A stretch of DNA of 64,000 nucleotides from contig NZ_GG697142.2 in the NCBI RefSeq assembly GCF_000155955.1, positions 609,325-673,324 of the forward strand, read 5' to 3'. The notes under the pieces are model-generated. The model had not been told where the DNA came from and did no database searches. It saw only the letters and a program-made list of their open reading frames with translations. The DNA is from Mitsuokella multacida DSM 20544 (GTDB lineage: Bacteria > Bacillota > Negativicutes > Selenomonadales > Selenomonadaceae). Of this stretch, positions 8,918 through 17,283 are shown piece after piece (the stretch's first letter is position 1; the number at the start of each line of letters is the position of its first letter). The position numbers and the translations under genes are program-made.

Positions 8918-9552
8918 TCTTGTTCTTCAGTACTGGGGATGTATATGGGGAAATGCCACAAGATGTTGGCAACTTCTCGGAGGAGCAGATTGGCCTCATG
9001 GATGTATTGGATGAGCATAGCTGTTATGGTGAGAGCAAACGGATGGGTGAGAATTGGTGTGCATCCTTTGCACGAGAGTATTATGTGCCCACCCGAAGTG
9101 TACGCATTACCCACACCTATGCTCCGACGATGGATGTTGACCATGATCAGCGTGTATTTGCATCCTTTATGAAATGTCTGATGAACCAGCAGGATATCGT
9201 TATGTTGAGTGATGGCAGCGCCAAGCGAACGTTCTGCTATATTGCCGACGCCGTTGCTGCATTCTTGCTGATCTTGCTCAAGGGTGAAAATGGCCAAGCA
9301 TATAATATGAGCAATGAGCATGAATTCTTGAGCATTGGTGAACTTGCGGACACTCTTGTCACGCTGGATTCCAAAAAGCACCTGAAAGTAGTGCGAAAGC
9401 AACGACCTAAAGATGATGTCTATATGGAGAATAAAGCCAATTGTGACATTTGTCCATCATCAGCCAAACTCCGCTCATTGGGCTGGACTGGCGAATATGA
9501 TGTTCGTCATGGATTTTCACAGGTATTGCGCTATTTGAAGGAAAACGGATAA
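8918..9552 (+). pseudogene. NAD-dependent epimerase/dehydratase, 5' half removed by IS66
   Basis: About 210 codons corresponding to the C-terminal two thirds of an extended short-chain dehydrogenase/reductase acting on nucleotide sugars. It opens with FFSTGDVYG and has the catalytic YGESK motif (Tyr and Lys) and the substrate-domain motif RITHTYAPTM. The Rossmann NAD-binding motif (GxxGxxG) and about 100 N-terminal residues are missing. The reading frame begins one base after the IS66 end at 8917, and the only possible start is a TTG without a ribosome site. It is GC-richer than the defence genes around it, like the sugar locus. Presumably a relic of the polysaccharide locus. Confidence 0.8.
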
Positions 9553-9571
9553 TATATTAGGAGGAGTATCT

Positions 9572-11068
9572 ATGATTGATGGAGATTCTACAATAGATAT
9601 TTTAAATCGCGATAAATATATCGATACAGTGTTATCAATTATCAATAGTGAATCTACCCGTAAGAATGGATGCTCCTTTGCCATTGAGGGACAATGGGGA
9701 GTCGGAAAGACTTTTGTTCTAAATGCTATTTTTAATAAACTGCCTAAAAATGAATATTATGTTTTTCGATATGATTGTTGGGCATATGACTATTATGAAG
9801 AACCGTTAGTAGCATTGCTGGCCAGCATTACAGATCAAATTGATGTAGATGATTCATGCATCAATCAACTTGTTAAAAAAGCTAAGAAATATGCAAGCGT
9901 TCTTTTAGCAGAAAACGCACCATTTATTGGAAGGGTAGTAGGGGCCCTGTTTGCTGGACCAGTTGGGGCGGAAGTGGTTGGTACAGGAATAAATCAGACG
10001 AAAAAAGTTATTAATGAAGTCAATAAAAAAGAAGAGAAGGAGATAGAAAAAGCACATTCATACGATGTTCATTTCTCTCTTCGAATTTATTTACGGCAAT
10101 TACAAATATTGCTAGAAAAAATTGCAAAAGAGAAGAAAATTGTCTTTTTAATTGATGAGTTAGATCGTTGCTTACCAACTTACCAGATAAAAGTCCTAGA
10201 ACGTATTCATCATCTGATTGACCTTGTTTCTTTATATCCAGATGAAGAAAAGTATGGATTAGATTCTTATGGATTATCCAAGAGTATTGTAGTATATGCT
10301 GTCAACCGCAAACAGTTAGAACGCACGATACAACGCATATATGGCGACGATGTAAAGTACTATCTGAAGAAATTTATCGATTTTTCTCTTGTTTTAGACG
10401 CAGGCGAACTTTCGAAGGATAATATGGCGAAAAAATATAAAAAGGATATGAGCCTATTTCTGCCATTTAAAGAATCAGAAATGTGTAAAATAAATTGGAC
10501 AGAGATGGTTGAAAAATATCTTTTCCAAGGGCTTGATATCCGTACTCAAGAGAAATTGTGGGAGAAACGGCGAATTATCCATGATAAAGTGTTTACAGTT
10601 GAAGATTGTTTATTACCTCAGGTATACTTATCAGCTGAATTAATGCTATTAGCTATGAATGAGTGGCGAAATAGAGGCAAGATATTAGACGGAGTCGTCA
10701 GTATGAGCCAGGATAATCTTGCTGAAATTATGCTTTTGAACTATAATGTAAAAGGGAAACGAAACATCATAAGTAAAAAGAATAATGTGATAAAGTTCTT
10801 TAAGGAATTAACTGACGAAGCAAAACAATTTGCAAAGAATGAAAATAAAGTATCTGTTGGACAGAATGTATGGGTTATTGTTCCTCCGCATATGACAGAT
10901 GAATTTCTGTTGATGGCGGTCTGGACAACTGCCACTAATAATAGATACATAGAAATAAGATTCTGTGATGATAAAGATTCTAAGACAGTATCTCCTACAA
11001 GTGATTATAGTGATTTTTTAAATAAGATGAAAAATTTTTACAATGTTATGAAAATTTTAGTAGATTAA
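9572..11068 (+). CDS. KAP family P-loop NTPase (putative phage defence)
   Basis: 498 residues, AT-rich. Walker A is GQWGVGKT (residues 40-47) and Walker B is VFLIDELDRC (about 191-200); between them a hydrophobic glycine/alanine-rich stretch (about 117-140) matches the membrane-inserted segment typical of KAP NTPases (named after Kidins220/ARMS and PifA). PifA excludes phage T7, and KAP proteins are often found in defence islands. GGAGGAG precedes the ATG. It ends 17 bp before a DUF2971 gene, so the two form an operon. The role of the ~170-residue C-terminal part is unknown. Confidence 0.8.
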   Translation: MIDGDSTIDILNRDKYIDTVLSIINSESTRKNGCSFAIEGQWGVGKTFVLNAIFNKLPKNEYYVFRYDCWAYDYYEEPLVALLASITDQIDVDDSCINQLVKKAKKYASVLLAENAPFIGRVVGALFAGPVGAEVVGTGINQTKKVINEVNKKEEKEIEKAHSYDVHFSLRIYLRQLQILLEKIAKEKKIVFLIDELDRCLPTYQIKVLERIHHLIDLVSLYPDEEKYGLDSYGLSKSIVVYAVNRKQLERTIQRIYGDDVKYYLKKFIDFSLVLDAGELSKDNMAKKYKKDMSLFLPFKESEMCKINWTEMVEKYLFQGLDIRTQEKLWEKRRIIHDKVFTVEDCLLPQVYLSAELMLLAMNEWRNRGKILDGVVSMSQDNLAEIMLLNYNVKGKRNIISKKNNVIKFFKELTDEAKQFAKNENKVSVGQNVWVIVPPHMTDEFLLMAVWTTATNNRYIEIRFCDDKDSKTVSPTSDYSDFLNKMKNFYNVMKILVD

Positions 11069-11085
11069 TTATTAAAGGTGAAATC

Positions 11086-12060
11086 ATGAATGAAGAAGAA
11101 TTTTTATCAAAACTGTTTGAGCGGGAAAATAAAAGAAAGGAAGATCTTTTTCATAGAGGTGCTTATTTGGCACATTATACAACTGAATCTACGTTGATGA
11201 AGATCATAAAGAATAAAGAGATATGGCTTAGGAATACATCACGTATGAACGATAGCATGGAAATCAAATACGGGGTTATAGGGCTGGAAAAAGCCTTAGC
11301 TACAAATGGAAATGCTGATAGATTCAGGATGTTTTTGATGCATGTATTTGATGGAGATACTCGGTATGTTGATAAAATTACTAACATCATATCGGAGCGA
11401 GGATATATCGACCAGTATATAACATATATCGCTTGTTTATCTGAACACCACATGCAACCTGATGACCACGAAGAGAAATATGGGCGTTTATCCATGTGGC
11501 GTGCATATGGTAATTCCTCTGGTGTTGCCTTATTATTTAAGCCGGGTATTCTAAAACTGCCGCAGGGTGTATTATATTTTAGTCCTGTAGAATATTGGGA
11601 ACAGGATAAAATAACAGAAGTTGTTACAAAGGAAATAAATTTTCTTTGTGGCTGCGAAAAAGATGTTAAAAAATATATAGAACAAGGAGTGGTATATAAA
11701 AATAATTTTTTTGCTTTGATGATACGAATGATACTGTTTGCTATTATCTTATTAAAACATCCATCTTTTGTGGAGGAAAGAGAATGGCGACTGATTTATA
11801 ATCCTTTTATTTCGGAACAATTGAATCATGCTGACGGAGTCGTTACAAATGATGTAGAAGAAATACATGGTTCTTTAGAGGAAATATATAAAGTACATTT
11901 TTCCCCAGACATGTACGCATTAGATAAATTGTTAGATTCAATCATGATTGGCCCTAATAACCATTCGGATCTCACTCGAAAGGCAATAGAAGCACTTTTG
12001 AAAAAGGAAGGATTGAGTTCGATTTCAGTAACTACTTCCGACGTACCATTGCTTGTATGA
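11086..12060 (+). CDS. DUF2971 domain protein, partner of the KAP NTPase
   Basis: 324 residues. LAHYTTESTLMKIIKNKEIW (about 28-47), followed by LRNTSRMNDSMEI, then CLSEH (about 130), SMWRAYG..SGVALLF (about 145-160) and EEREWRLIYNP (about 230) are the hallmarks of DUF2971, a domain of unknown activity that by its conserved H, Y, R and E residues could be an enzyme. A hydrophobic stretch near residues 206-226 could touch the membrane. AAAGGTGAAATC gives a ribosome site. It is close behind the KAP gene and AT-rich. The region after its stop is debris, so its terminator may have been lost. Confidence 0.75.
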   Translation: MNEEEFLSKLFERENKRKEDLFHRGAYLAHYTTESTLMKIIKNKEIWLRNTSRMNDSMEIKYGVIGLEKALATNGNADRFRMFLMHVFDGDTRYVDKITNIISERGYIDQYITYIACLSEHHMQPDDHEEKYGRLSMWRAYGNSSGVALLFKPGILKLPQGVLYFSPVEYWEQDKITEVVTKEINFLCGCEKDVKKYIEQGVVYKNNFFALMIRMILFAIILLKHPSFVEEREWRLIYNPFISEQLNHADGVVTNDVEEIHGSLEEIYKVHFSPDMYALDKLLDSIMIGPNNHSDLTRKAIEALLKKEGLSSISVTTSDVPLLV

Positions 12061-12118
12061 ATACACACGCTCATCTGAGATCGCATCTTCTCTAACCTTG
12101 ATTATGTTCATTCATCTT

Positions 12119-12202
12119 GTAACGCCGAAGGAGATGTTGTCGATTGTCGACAAGCCGACACTCCAGTACATCGTGGAGGAGACGTTGGCGAGTGGGATTG
12201 AG
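12119..12202 (+). pseudogene. galU: galU fragment 1 (UTP-glucose-1-phosphate uridylyltransferase, N-terminal)
   Basis: 28 codons reading VTPKEMLSIVDKPTLQYIVE and then ETLASGIE. This matches the universally conserved GalU segment following the nucleotide-binding loop (PKEMLPIVDKPxIQYxVEEA..SGIE). Coding similarity begins and ends abruptly, and after 12202 the sequence is IS66-like debris. A second galU piece lies at 13950-14045. Confidence 0.75.
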
Positions 12203-12293
12203 TTGCGGATGGCGTGCTTGGCAGGCCGGATGAACCCGTTGGTTAGTGTTGCACGCAAGAGCGGGAGGCTCCGTGTGGAGCTTCTCTTTGTTC
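12203..12293. mobile_element. IS66-like debris
   Basis: This segment aligns by eye with part of the first remnant (8181-8275), sharing blocks such as GGATGGCGTG, GGCAG, CGGATGA and the TGCTCCGTG/GGCTCCGTG..GAGCTTCTCTTTG region. It separates the galU shard from the element that begins at 12294. Confidence 0.5.
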
Positions 12294-12876
12294 GTAAGCG
12301 CTAAATCACCTGGTGTATCAATCGACTGCTTTGATAGCTTACCTTTTCATCGTCGCTAAGATGCATATCAAAAAAGCTCCGCTGCGTAAGCAGTGGAGCT
12401 TGGATGGTTCATTTGCAGTTTTGCTGGATGGTATCGTTCCATGGCAGGATGTCGTCGAGGTGCTCTGGATGCCGCTGGATGTCGGCGTTCGGCAGGTGCT
12501 CGAAGAGGTACTTGAGGTACTGGAACGGGTTCAGGCCGTTGGCCTTGGCAGTCTCGATGATACTGTAGACGGCGGCGCTGGCCTTGGCTCCTTTCGGGGA
12601 GTCGCTGAACAGCCAATTCTTGCGGCCGATGGTGAAGTTGCGGATGGCGCGCTCGCAGATGTTGTTCGAGAGCGCGGCGTTGCCGCTTTTCAGGAAGGCC
12701 TGGAGCGCTTCTTTATGGCTCAGGGAGTACTGGACGGCCTTGCCGAGCTTGGACTTCGGCAGGACTTATTTCCTCATATTACCAAATTTCTCGGCGCGTG
12801 CCTTAATGCATTCATGTGAGACCATTATCCCACAAGGCGGAGGGGGAGTATATACACTGTATTATTTAGCGCTTAC
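12294..12876 (-). mobile_element. Internally deleted IS66-family element
   Basis: Ends are inverted repeats: GTAAGCGCTAAAT at 12294-12306, and its complement ATTTAGCGCTTAC at 12864-12876. Between them are only a transposase C-terminus (12409-12768), a hairpin AAGCTCC...GGAGCTT (about 12374-12401), and the left-end non-coding part, giving a ~580-bp MITE-like derivative. It cannot move itself, but could be moved by a full IS66 elsewhere in the genome. Confidence 0.7.
12409..12768 (-). pseudogene. IS66 transposase (TnpC) C-terminal part
   Basis: About 119 codons on the minus strand beginning VLPKSKLGKAVQYSLSHKEA. They then contain NNICERAIRNFTIGRKNWLF and end in EHLDDILPWNDTIQQNCK before a TGA. 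The glutamate of NICERA is the last residue of the DDE triad. An in-frame TAA directly upstream and the absence of the N-terminal 300+ residues show a deletion. Better preserved than the copy near 8071, so probably a later arrival. Confidence 0.85.
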
Positions 12877-12878
12877 CT

Positions 12879-12926
12879 AATATCGATGTCGTCAAGACCA
12901 TCCTTAAGGAGTTCGGCAAGTCGCTT
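12879..12926 (+). pseudogene. Short dTDP-glucose 4,6-dehydratase (rmlB)-like shard
   Basis: Directly after the IS66 end the plus strand reads NIDVVKTILKEFGKS, which fits the segment near residue 280 of RmlB. Only about 16 codons match. With galU shards on both sides it supports a shattered nucleotide-sugar locus. Short, so the assignment is tentative. Confidence 0.45.
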
Positions 12927-12978
12927 TCTTTCTGCTATATATATACCTATTTGCTTTAGTTTACGGGGGGTGTTTTTG

Positions 12979-13920
12979 ATGATAGAACAATTATTTATTC
13001 TCGGTAATGGATTTGACATGGCTCATCGATTACCAACGGGATATGAAGACTTTGTTGACTACATCAAAAGAGAAGATGCACCTGATGATGAAAAGACATT
13101 GCTGGATTTCTTGATACATTATATTGGCGAGCCATTTTATGATGGCGATTTTTTATGGAAAGATTTCGAAAATGAATTAGGAGAGGCTGATTTTTCGCAA
13201 GATATATCAAATGCTGAATATAGAGAAGATCAGTTATATGATGACGCAGATAAAGATCCTGATTACTACGCATATCAAGCGATTGCACCTTTATCAACAA
13301 TCGAGCATATTGCCGCGTCTTTACCATATATTTTTGAAAGATGGATTCGCACCGTTGATATTGATAAAGCGAAGCCAATCGAAAACTTCAGGCGGCTTAT
13401 TCGTCAAAATCAAGCTGCATTTCTTACTTTTAATTATACGAAAACACTTGAAGAAATATATCGTGAAAATCATGTCAAGCACATCCATGGCGCAATTGAT
13501 GGAGAAAATATTTTAGTTGGGCATGGGAATCACTTAGATCGAGTTCACACATACGAAGAAGATAAAATGAACCCATTGACAGAACTATCCTCAATCGATG
13601 ATATTAACTATACTTTAAGAAGCGCAGATGCGGCCTACAATTCTTGGTCAAAGAATATCAAACAGAATATCATAAGGAATGCAGATTATTTTGCTTCTTT
13701 GGAGACTTATGATATCAAAGAAGTCTACTCCTTTGGATTCTCTTATAATGACATTGATATGCCATATATCAAGATTATCATTGATGGACTTAGAAATCCT
13801 TACAATGTAAAATGGATTTTTTCAGATTACAATGAAGATGATAATCAGAAATGTGAGAAAATTTTAAGGAATAATGATTTCAAAGGGACTTTTGCGCGGT
13901 TTCATTCTTCGGATGATTGA
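12979..13920 (+). CDS. AbiH family abortive phage-infection protein
   Basis: 313 residues when started at the ATG at 12979, which has GGGGGGTG eight bases upstream; the longer open frame before it overlaps the rmlB shard and is not used. The N-terminus LFILGNGFDMAHRLPTGYEDF is the diagnostic AbiH motif (a Rossmann-like, SIR2-resembling start). C-terminal motifs are IHGAIDG..ILVGHGNH (about 170-188) and EVYSFGFSYNDIDMPYI (about 257-273), which resemble nucleotide-handling motifs in SIR2-like enzymes. Family members give phage resistance by an unknown mechanism. AT-rich; apparently stands alone. Confidence 0.8.
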   Translation: MIEQLFILGNGFDMAHRLPTGYEDFVDYIKREDAPDDEKTLLDFLIHYIGEPFYDGDFLWKDFENELGEADFSQDISNAEYREDQLYDDADKDPDYYAYQAIAPLSTIEHIAASLPYIFERWIRTVDIDKAKPIENFRRLIRQNQAAFLTFNYTKTLEEIYRENHVKHIHGAIDGENILVGHGNHLDRVHTYEEDKMNPLTELSSIDDINYTLRSADAAYNSWSKNIKQNIIRNADYFASLETYDIKEVYSFGFSYNDIDMPYIKIIIDGLRNPYNVKWIFSDYNEDDNQKCEKILRNNDFKGTFARFHSSDD

Positions 13921-13949
13921 AGGATGGTGTCTATGATTTTTGCCTGACG

Positions 13950-14045
13950 GTTATTATCAGTAGAGCTGCCGGTGCGGGCTTGGTGATGCTATTTTCTGAG
14001 GATGAGTCGTTTGCTGCGCTACTAGGAGACGATGTTGCCTACAAT
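13950..14045 (+). pseudogene. galU: galU fragment 2 (middle part)
   Basis: The plus strand reads SRAAGAGLVMLFSEDESF followed by AALLGDDVAYN, which resembles the GalU middle region (LGLGHAVL..F.GDEPFAVLLGDDVVYN). It is degenerate and richer in GC than the flanking defence genes. The surrounding 71-codon open frame (13917-14132, starting with TTG over the abiH stop) is unlikely to be expressed as a protein. Confidence 0.6.
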
Positions 14046-14121
14046 GGGACGAGTAACGAGCAGGCCATTCATCAGGCGAAGGCAGAACAATGCATAGATA
14101 AGATTAGCGAGAGGGATAGGT

Positions 14122-15264
14122 ATGTGTTTTAGAGATTATTCAACAGTACAGATTGTTCAACATTGTTTGCAACAAGGCAAAGAAGGAGAATATTGGGACT
14201 TCAAACAAGAATGGCACAAGAGAATACAAGATTTGCTAAAGGATATTATTTGCTTTGCCAATACGGTACACGACAAGAAGTGCTACATCATTTTCGGTAT
14301 TGCAGACAATTTGAAAATTGTAGGAATGACTGAGCCTAGAAAAAAGCAAGCTGATATTATTGATGCATTATCGAATTTGCATTTTGCTGGAGATGTTTCT
14401 CCTAAGATATCTGTCGAAACAGTCATGATTAGTGGCGTTGAACTTGATGTATTGATAATTGATAATGTTGAACGTACACCAGTTTATTTGAACCGAGATT
14501 ATGGGAATATGAAACGCGGATGCATCTATGCGCGTGTTCAAGATAGGAATACTTCTAATAATGGAAACGCTGATATGGAGATTATAGAAAATCTATGGAG
14601 AAAAAGGATGGGGCTCATTAAGCCGCCTTATGAATATATAATAGATCGACTGAAAAATCGAGAAGAGTGGTCGGACTATGATGGTGATTTCTACAATGTT
14701 TATAAGCCAGAATATCGAATCCACAGTTACCAAGATGATGAACAAGATACTCTGGTTGCGGAATTTTATGCATATACTCAAATTAACACGAGCGTATCCT
14801 ACTCTTGCATTGATATAATAGCCAACAATACCGTGTTGGATACATATCAGATTGTTCATCTAGATGGAGGAAGACTGCATGTACCTGTTCCTGAATGGGG
14901 ATTCATAGGTAAAAAAGAAGGATATAATGGTCGTTACTCATATAAATTTTATCTTTCTGACAGCCCTAGATATGAATTACTGAAATTTATGTATAGTCAT
15001 GAAAAACAAGAACAAAAAATAGCGTATGATTACTTTATGCGAGTAGTATTATTATTTGAATCTGAAGCTGAGAAAAATGAATTTAAAAAGTATATATCGT
15101 CCAATTTAAATCAGCTTAAAAGCCTTATTAGTATGGATACGAAAGTTTATGACACATCAGATTTACGAGGCACCGAAAAGCGTGTCGTTCAGGAACGGTT
15201 GAAAATAGGTGCAGCACTTAATAAAATATTGTTACAATGGAGAAAATTAAATAAAACTTTATAG
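14122..15264 (+). CDS. AlbA_2 (Schlafen-type) domain protein
   Basis: 380 residues, AT-rich. Residues ~20-160 carry the AlbA_2/Schlafen pattern: EGEYWDFKQEWH (the E..E-D-K type core), LLKDIICFANT, KCYIIFGIADN, and GCIYARVQDRNT. This fold occurs in bacterial proteins called putative ATP-binding or transcriptional regulators, and in Schlafens, which cleave tRNA/rRNA; several defence systems use it. The C-terminal 220 residues are not recognised by me. Its stop faces the stop of the minus-strand SAP gene 3 bp away; no clear terminator lies between, so the two transcripts probably overlap. Confidence 0.7.
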   Translation: MCFRDYSTVQIVQHCLQQGKEGEYWDFKQEWHKRIQDLLKDIICFANTVHDKKCYIIFGIADNLKIVGMTEPRKKQADIIDALSNLHFAGDVSPKISVETVMISGVELDVLIIDNVERTPVYLNRDYGNMKRGCIYARVQDRNTSNNGNADMEIIENLWRKRMGLIKPPYEYIIDRLKNREEWSDYDGDFYNVYKPEYRIHSYQDDEQDTLVAEFYAYTQINTSVSYSCIDIIANNTVLDTYQIVHLDGGRLHVPVPEWGFIGKKEGYNGRYSYKFYLSDSPRYELLKFMYSHEKQEQKIAYDYFMRVVLLFESEAEKNEFKKYISSNLNQLKSLISMDTKVYDTSDLRGTEKRVVQERLKIGAALNKILLQWRKLNKTL

Positions 15265-15267
15265 TGT

Positions 15268-16425
15268 TCATATTGAGTTCAACCGGGTATGCAGTCTGGC
15301 TTCCGCTTTGTGATAGATGGTATTCAGAATATCGGTGTCATCATTGAGTTCTGCCATTACGATATCGACGCATTCTGCAGTAGTGAAGATATGCCGATAC
15401 AAACTGATGGATTCGAACTGCTGTAACAACCGTTCACGTAAACCTTCATCAGATAATCCCAATCGCCCTTGGAGATTGGCCATCCATTGCTTTATGGCTG
15501 GTGGCAGCTTTGCATTTGATTGTCTGTAAGGAAAATCATACTTGAGCATGAGCTCTAAGCGAAACCTTTCATCAATATCACTGAACTCATTGTTATCCAT
15601 GCCGCTCAGATTATAGGCAATTACTTCACATAAAAAGTTGAATGCCTGTTCGTATTTCTTTTCTTCGAAGAGAAATTCATACATATCGAGCCGGGTACAA
15701 CGGTAAAGTCCCATCTCACCTTCATTAATATGCTTAAGAGATTCCTCATTGAAGAACTGCCAGATGAGGTCGCGGTAGCTAAAGTGATGCGGATTCTTAT
15801 GGTTCATCCGGTCGTTCATCTCCCAGATGGACATATACTTGTGACGATGGAGATAGGGGACATATTGATTCTCTGTAAGCTCCTGTATACCAGATTCAGT
15901 CAGTTCGTAAAAGCGTACAGGAAATTTCTTTTCCAACTCTTCGGGAGAAGCATTGCTTAACAGACGATCAATCAAATCAGCCTTCTTGCCGCTCACCTTT
16001 TGACCGATTGCCCTCAATTCATTTTTTATTATCGGGAGTGTCTGATTCTGGATGGCAGAACGTAGGTTACCAGGCTGGATAAAACCTCTTTGTTCCAGTG
16101 ACTTTAATACCTCTCCAGGATGTTCTACAGAATACTCATAATACCAGAACCCCTGGAAATGCTGATGCGATAAGTCTGTAGAATATGTATGGGCATAATC
16201 GAGCATCAGGATTTCATGCGGATATAGGCCCCTTTTTGTCGGAACCGCTTTTTTTAGACGTACACTGAGGGGGACTATATCTGGCGACGGACTATCCGCA
16301 GGGGCTTCTAGTGAAAAAGTAATCTTCACAGGACTATCGTTGTCCGGAGGAGGAGTCTGCTCTGCTGCCGAGGTGTTGTCGATGGGATGATGGAACAGTT
16401 TCTTGAAAGTATCAAATAAGCTCAT
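15268..16425 (-). CDS. SAP-domain protein of unknown function
   Basis: 385 residues. Residues ~135-165 (IIKNELRAIGQKVSGKKADLIDRLL) form a SAP motif, a helix-extended-helix that binds DNA or RNA. The N-terminal ~50 residues are proline/acid-rich and probably disordered; a conserved segment after the SAP (FYELTESGIQELTENQYVPY) resembles a winged-helix or an uncharacterised domain common in Firmicutes mobile regions. AAGGAG precedes the start, and a TATACT box lies at about 16460-16465 on the minus strand. GC is intermediate. No enzymatic motif seen. Confidence 0.7.
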   Translation of the reverse strand: MSLFDTFKKLFHHPIDNTSAAEQTPPPDNDSPVKITFSLEAPADSPSPDIVPLSVRLKKAVPTKRGLYPHEILMLDYAHTYSTDLSHQHFQGFWYYEYSVEHPGEVLKSLEQRGFIQPGNLRSAIQNQTLPIIKNELRAIGQKVSGKKADLIDRLLSNASPEELEKKFPVRFYELTESGIQELTENQYVPYLHRHKYMSIWEMNDRMNHKNPHHFSYRDLIWQFFNEESLKHINEGEMGLYRCTRLDMYEFLFEEKKYEQAFNFLCEVIAYNLSGMDNNEFSDIDERFRLELMLKYDFPYRQSNAKLPPAIKQWMANLQGRLGLSDEGLRERLLQQFESISLYRHIFTTAECVDIVMAELNDDTDILNTIYHKAEARLHTRLNSI

Positions 16426-16624
16426 GGTATCAGCTCCTTGTTATAGATTCCTTTTATTCCAGTATACCATAATGGTTCAGGTCTGTAAGGAAAAAAGTGA
16501 CCCGGACTATGTATACGGGGAATTCAAAATTTCAGTTATCGTTCGATTGTATCAAATATAACGTAGGTTGAGATCAAGCGTATGATCCTCCCGAATCTCC
16601 AGTATATGCCTAAGGGTGTGGGGG

Positions 16625-16672
16625 CCATGGGCTCGGTAGAGCGGGTGGCTGACAAGTGGGTGTTTCTTGATG
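16625..16672 (+). repeat. Promoter-adjacent repeat, copy 1 (short)
   Basis: CCATGGGCTCGGTAGAGCGGG (split here as CCATGGGCTCGG + TAGAGCGGG) precedes a TTGATG -35 box at 16667. The same core (CCATRGGCTCGRCGGG, then a -35) recurs before the promoters at 17249, 18147 and 21267. Confidence 0.55.
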
Positions 16673-16695
16673 GAATCCGATTTTTGCGTTATAAT
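16667..16695 (+). promoter_or_regulatory. Sigma-A-type promoter
   Basis: TTGATG (16667-16672), 17-bp spacer, perfect TATAAT (16690-16695). The boxes overlap the beginning of the longest open frame of the next coding stretch, so the in-frame ATG at 16694 cannot be its start; transcription would begin near 16702. Confidence 0.65.
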
Positions 16696-16696
16696 G

Positions 16697-17104
16697 TTAA
16701 TACATTATGATGGCGTTCATAGAGGCTTTCGACCGCATGATTACCTTGGCTTGTACAAGAACAAGAGCGTCCGCGCGGTCGGCGAGATTGCGGCGATAAT
16801 CGTCGCGGATGCATCGAAGCCGGACAACGTCAAGTATACGGTGGAGAAGGGCGAGCTGACCGGTGAGCGGAAAGAGCTGATCACACGGGCTATCGACGAT
16901 GCGAAACGATATGGCTATGACCTGCGAAAAGATTCACAGAGGTATTTCTTTGTTGATGAATTCTACGAGACGGATTTCCAGAAAAAGTCGAAATACCCGC
17001 CCAGAGGCTCGAGAGTCTTTGACCTGACCGAAGTGCTCGGTAGGCAGGATATCCCCAATGCACAACAGCTCGCTGATTTGCTCAGACAGAAAACATGGGA
17101 GTGA
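16697..17104 (+). pseudogene. Hypothetical protein, probably a 5'-truncated remnant
   Basis: About 135 codons with a protein-like composition: FRPHDYLGLYKNKSVRAVGE near the beginning, then an acidic/basic region and SRVFDLTEVLGRQ at the end. The family is not recognised. A strong promoter overlaps its upstream end, and no in-frame ATG with a ribosome site follows the expected transcription start, so the gene seems to have lost its N-terminus when the promoter-bearing repeat was joined to it. It could still be translated from a non-standard start. Confidence 0.45.
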
Positions 17105-17254
17105 GATGAGGACCCCTTCCACCGCTCCGCGGTCCTCCTTTCCCGTGCGCGGGGAAGGTGCCGAGCTTGCGAGGCGGAAGGGGGTCATGGGCTCGGGCGG
17201 TGGAATGCGATCCATAGGCTCGGCGGGGGAGTGGGCTTGGAGCTTCGATTGACT
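17101..17254 (+). repeat. GC-rich intergenic repeat with palindrome, copy 2
   Basis: Contains the palindrome CCTTTCCCGTGCGCGGGGAAGG (written here as CCTTTCCC/GGGGAAGG arms, 17137-17158) followed by GTGCCGAGCTTGCGAGGCGG. Then come GAATGCGATCCATAGG and CTCGGCGGGG and a TTGACT -35 box (17249). The same order of blocks is seen at 17925-18152. No gene on either strand. Confidence 0.7.
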
Positions 17255-17277
17255 TTTCTCTATTTTTATGGTATGCT
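17249..17277 (+). promoter_or_regulatory. Promoter of the convergent small RNA
   Basis: TTGACT (17249-17254), 17-bp spacer, TATGCT (17272-17277) with an extended -10 (TGG before TATGCT). Expected start near 17284. Confidence 0.65.
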
Positions 17278-17283
17278 TTGCAT

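Noticed and set aside
12313-12819. Plus-strand open frame of 168 codons
   Set aside because: It is the complement of an IS66 transposase remnant; the minus-strand translation carries the real motifs.
13917-14132. Open frame of 71 codons between abiH and the AlbA_2 gene
   Set aside because: TTG start without ribosome site; its recognisable part is a degenerate galU piece, so it is listed as a pseudogene fragment only.
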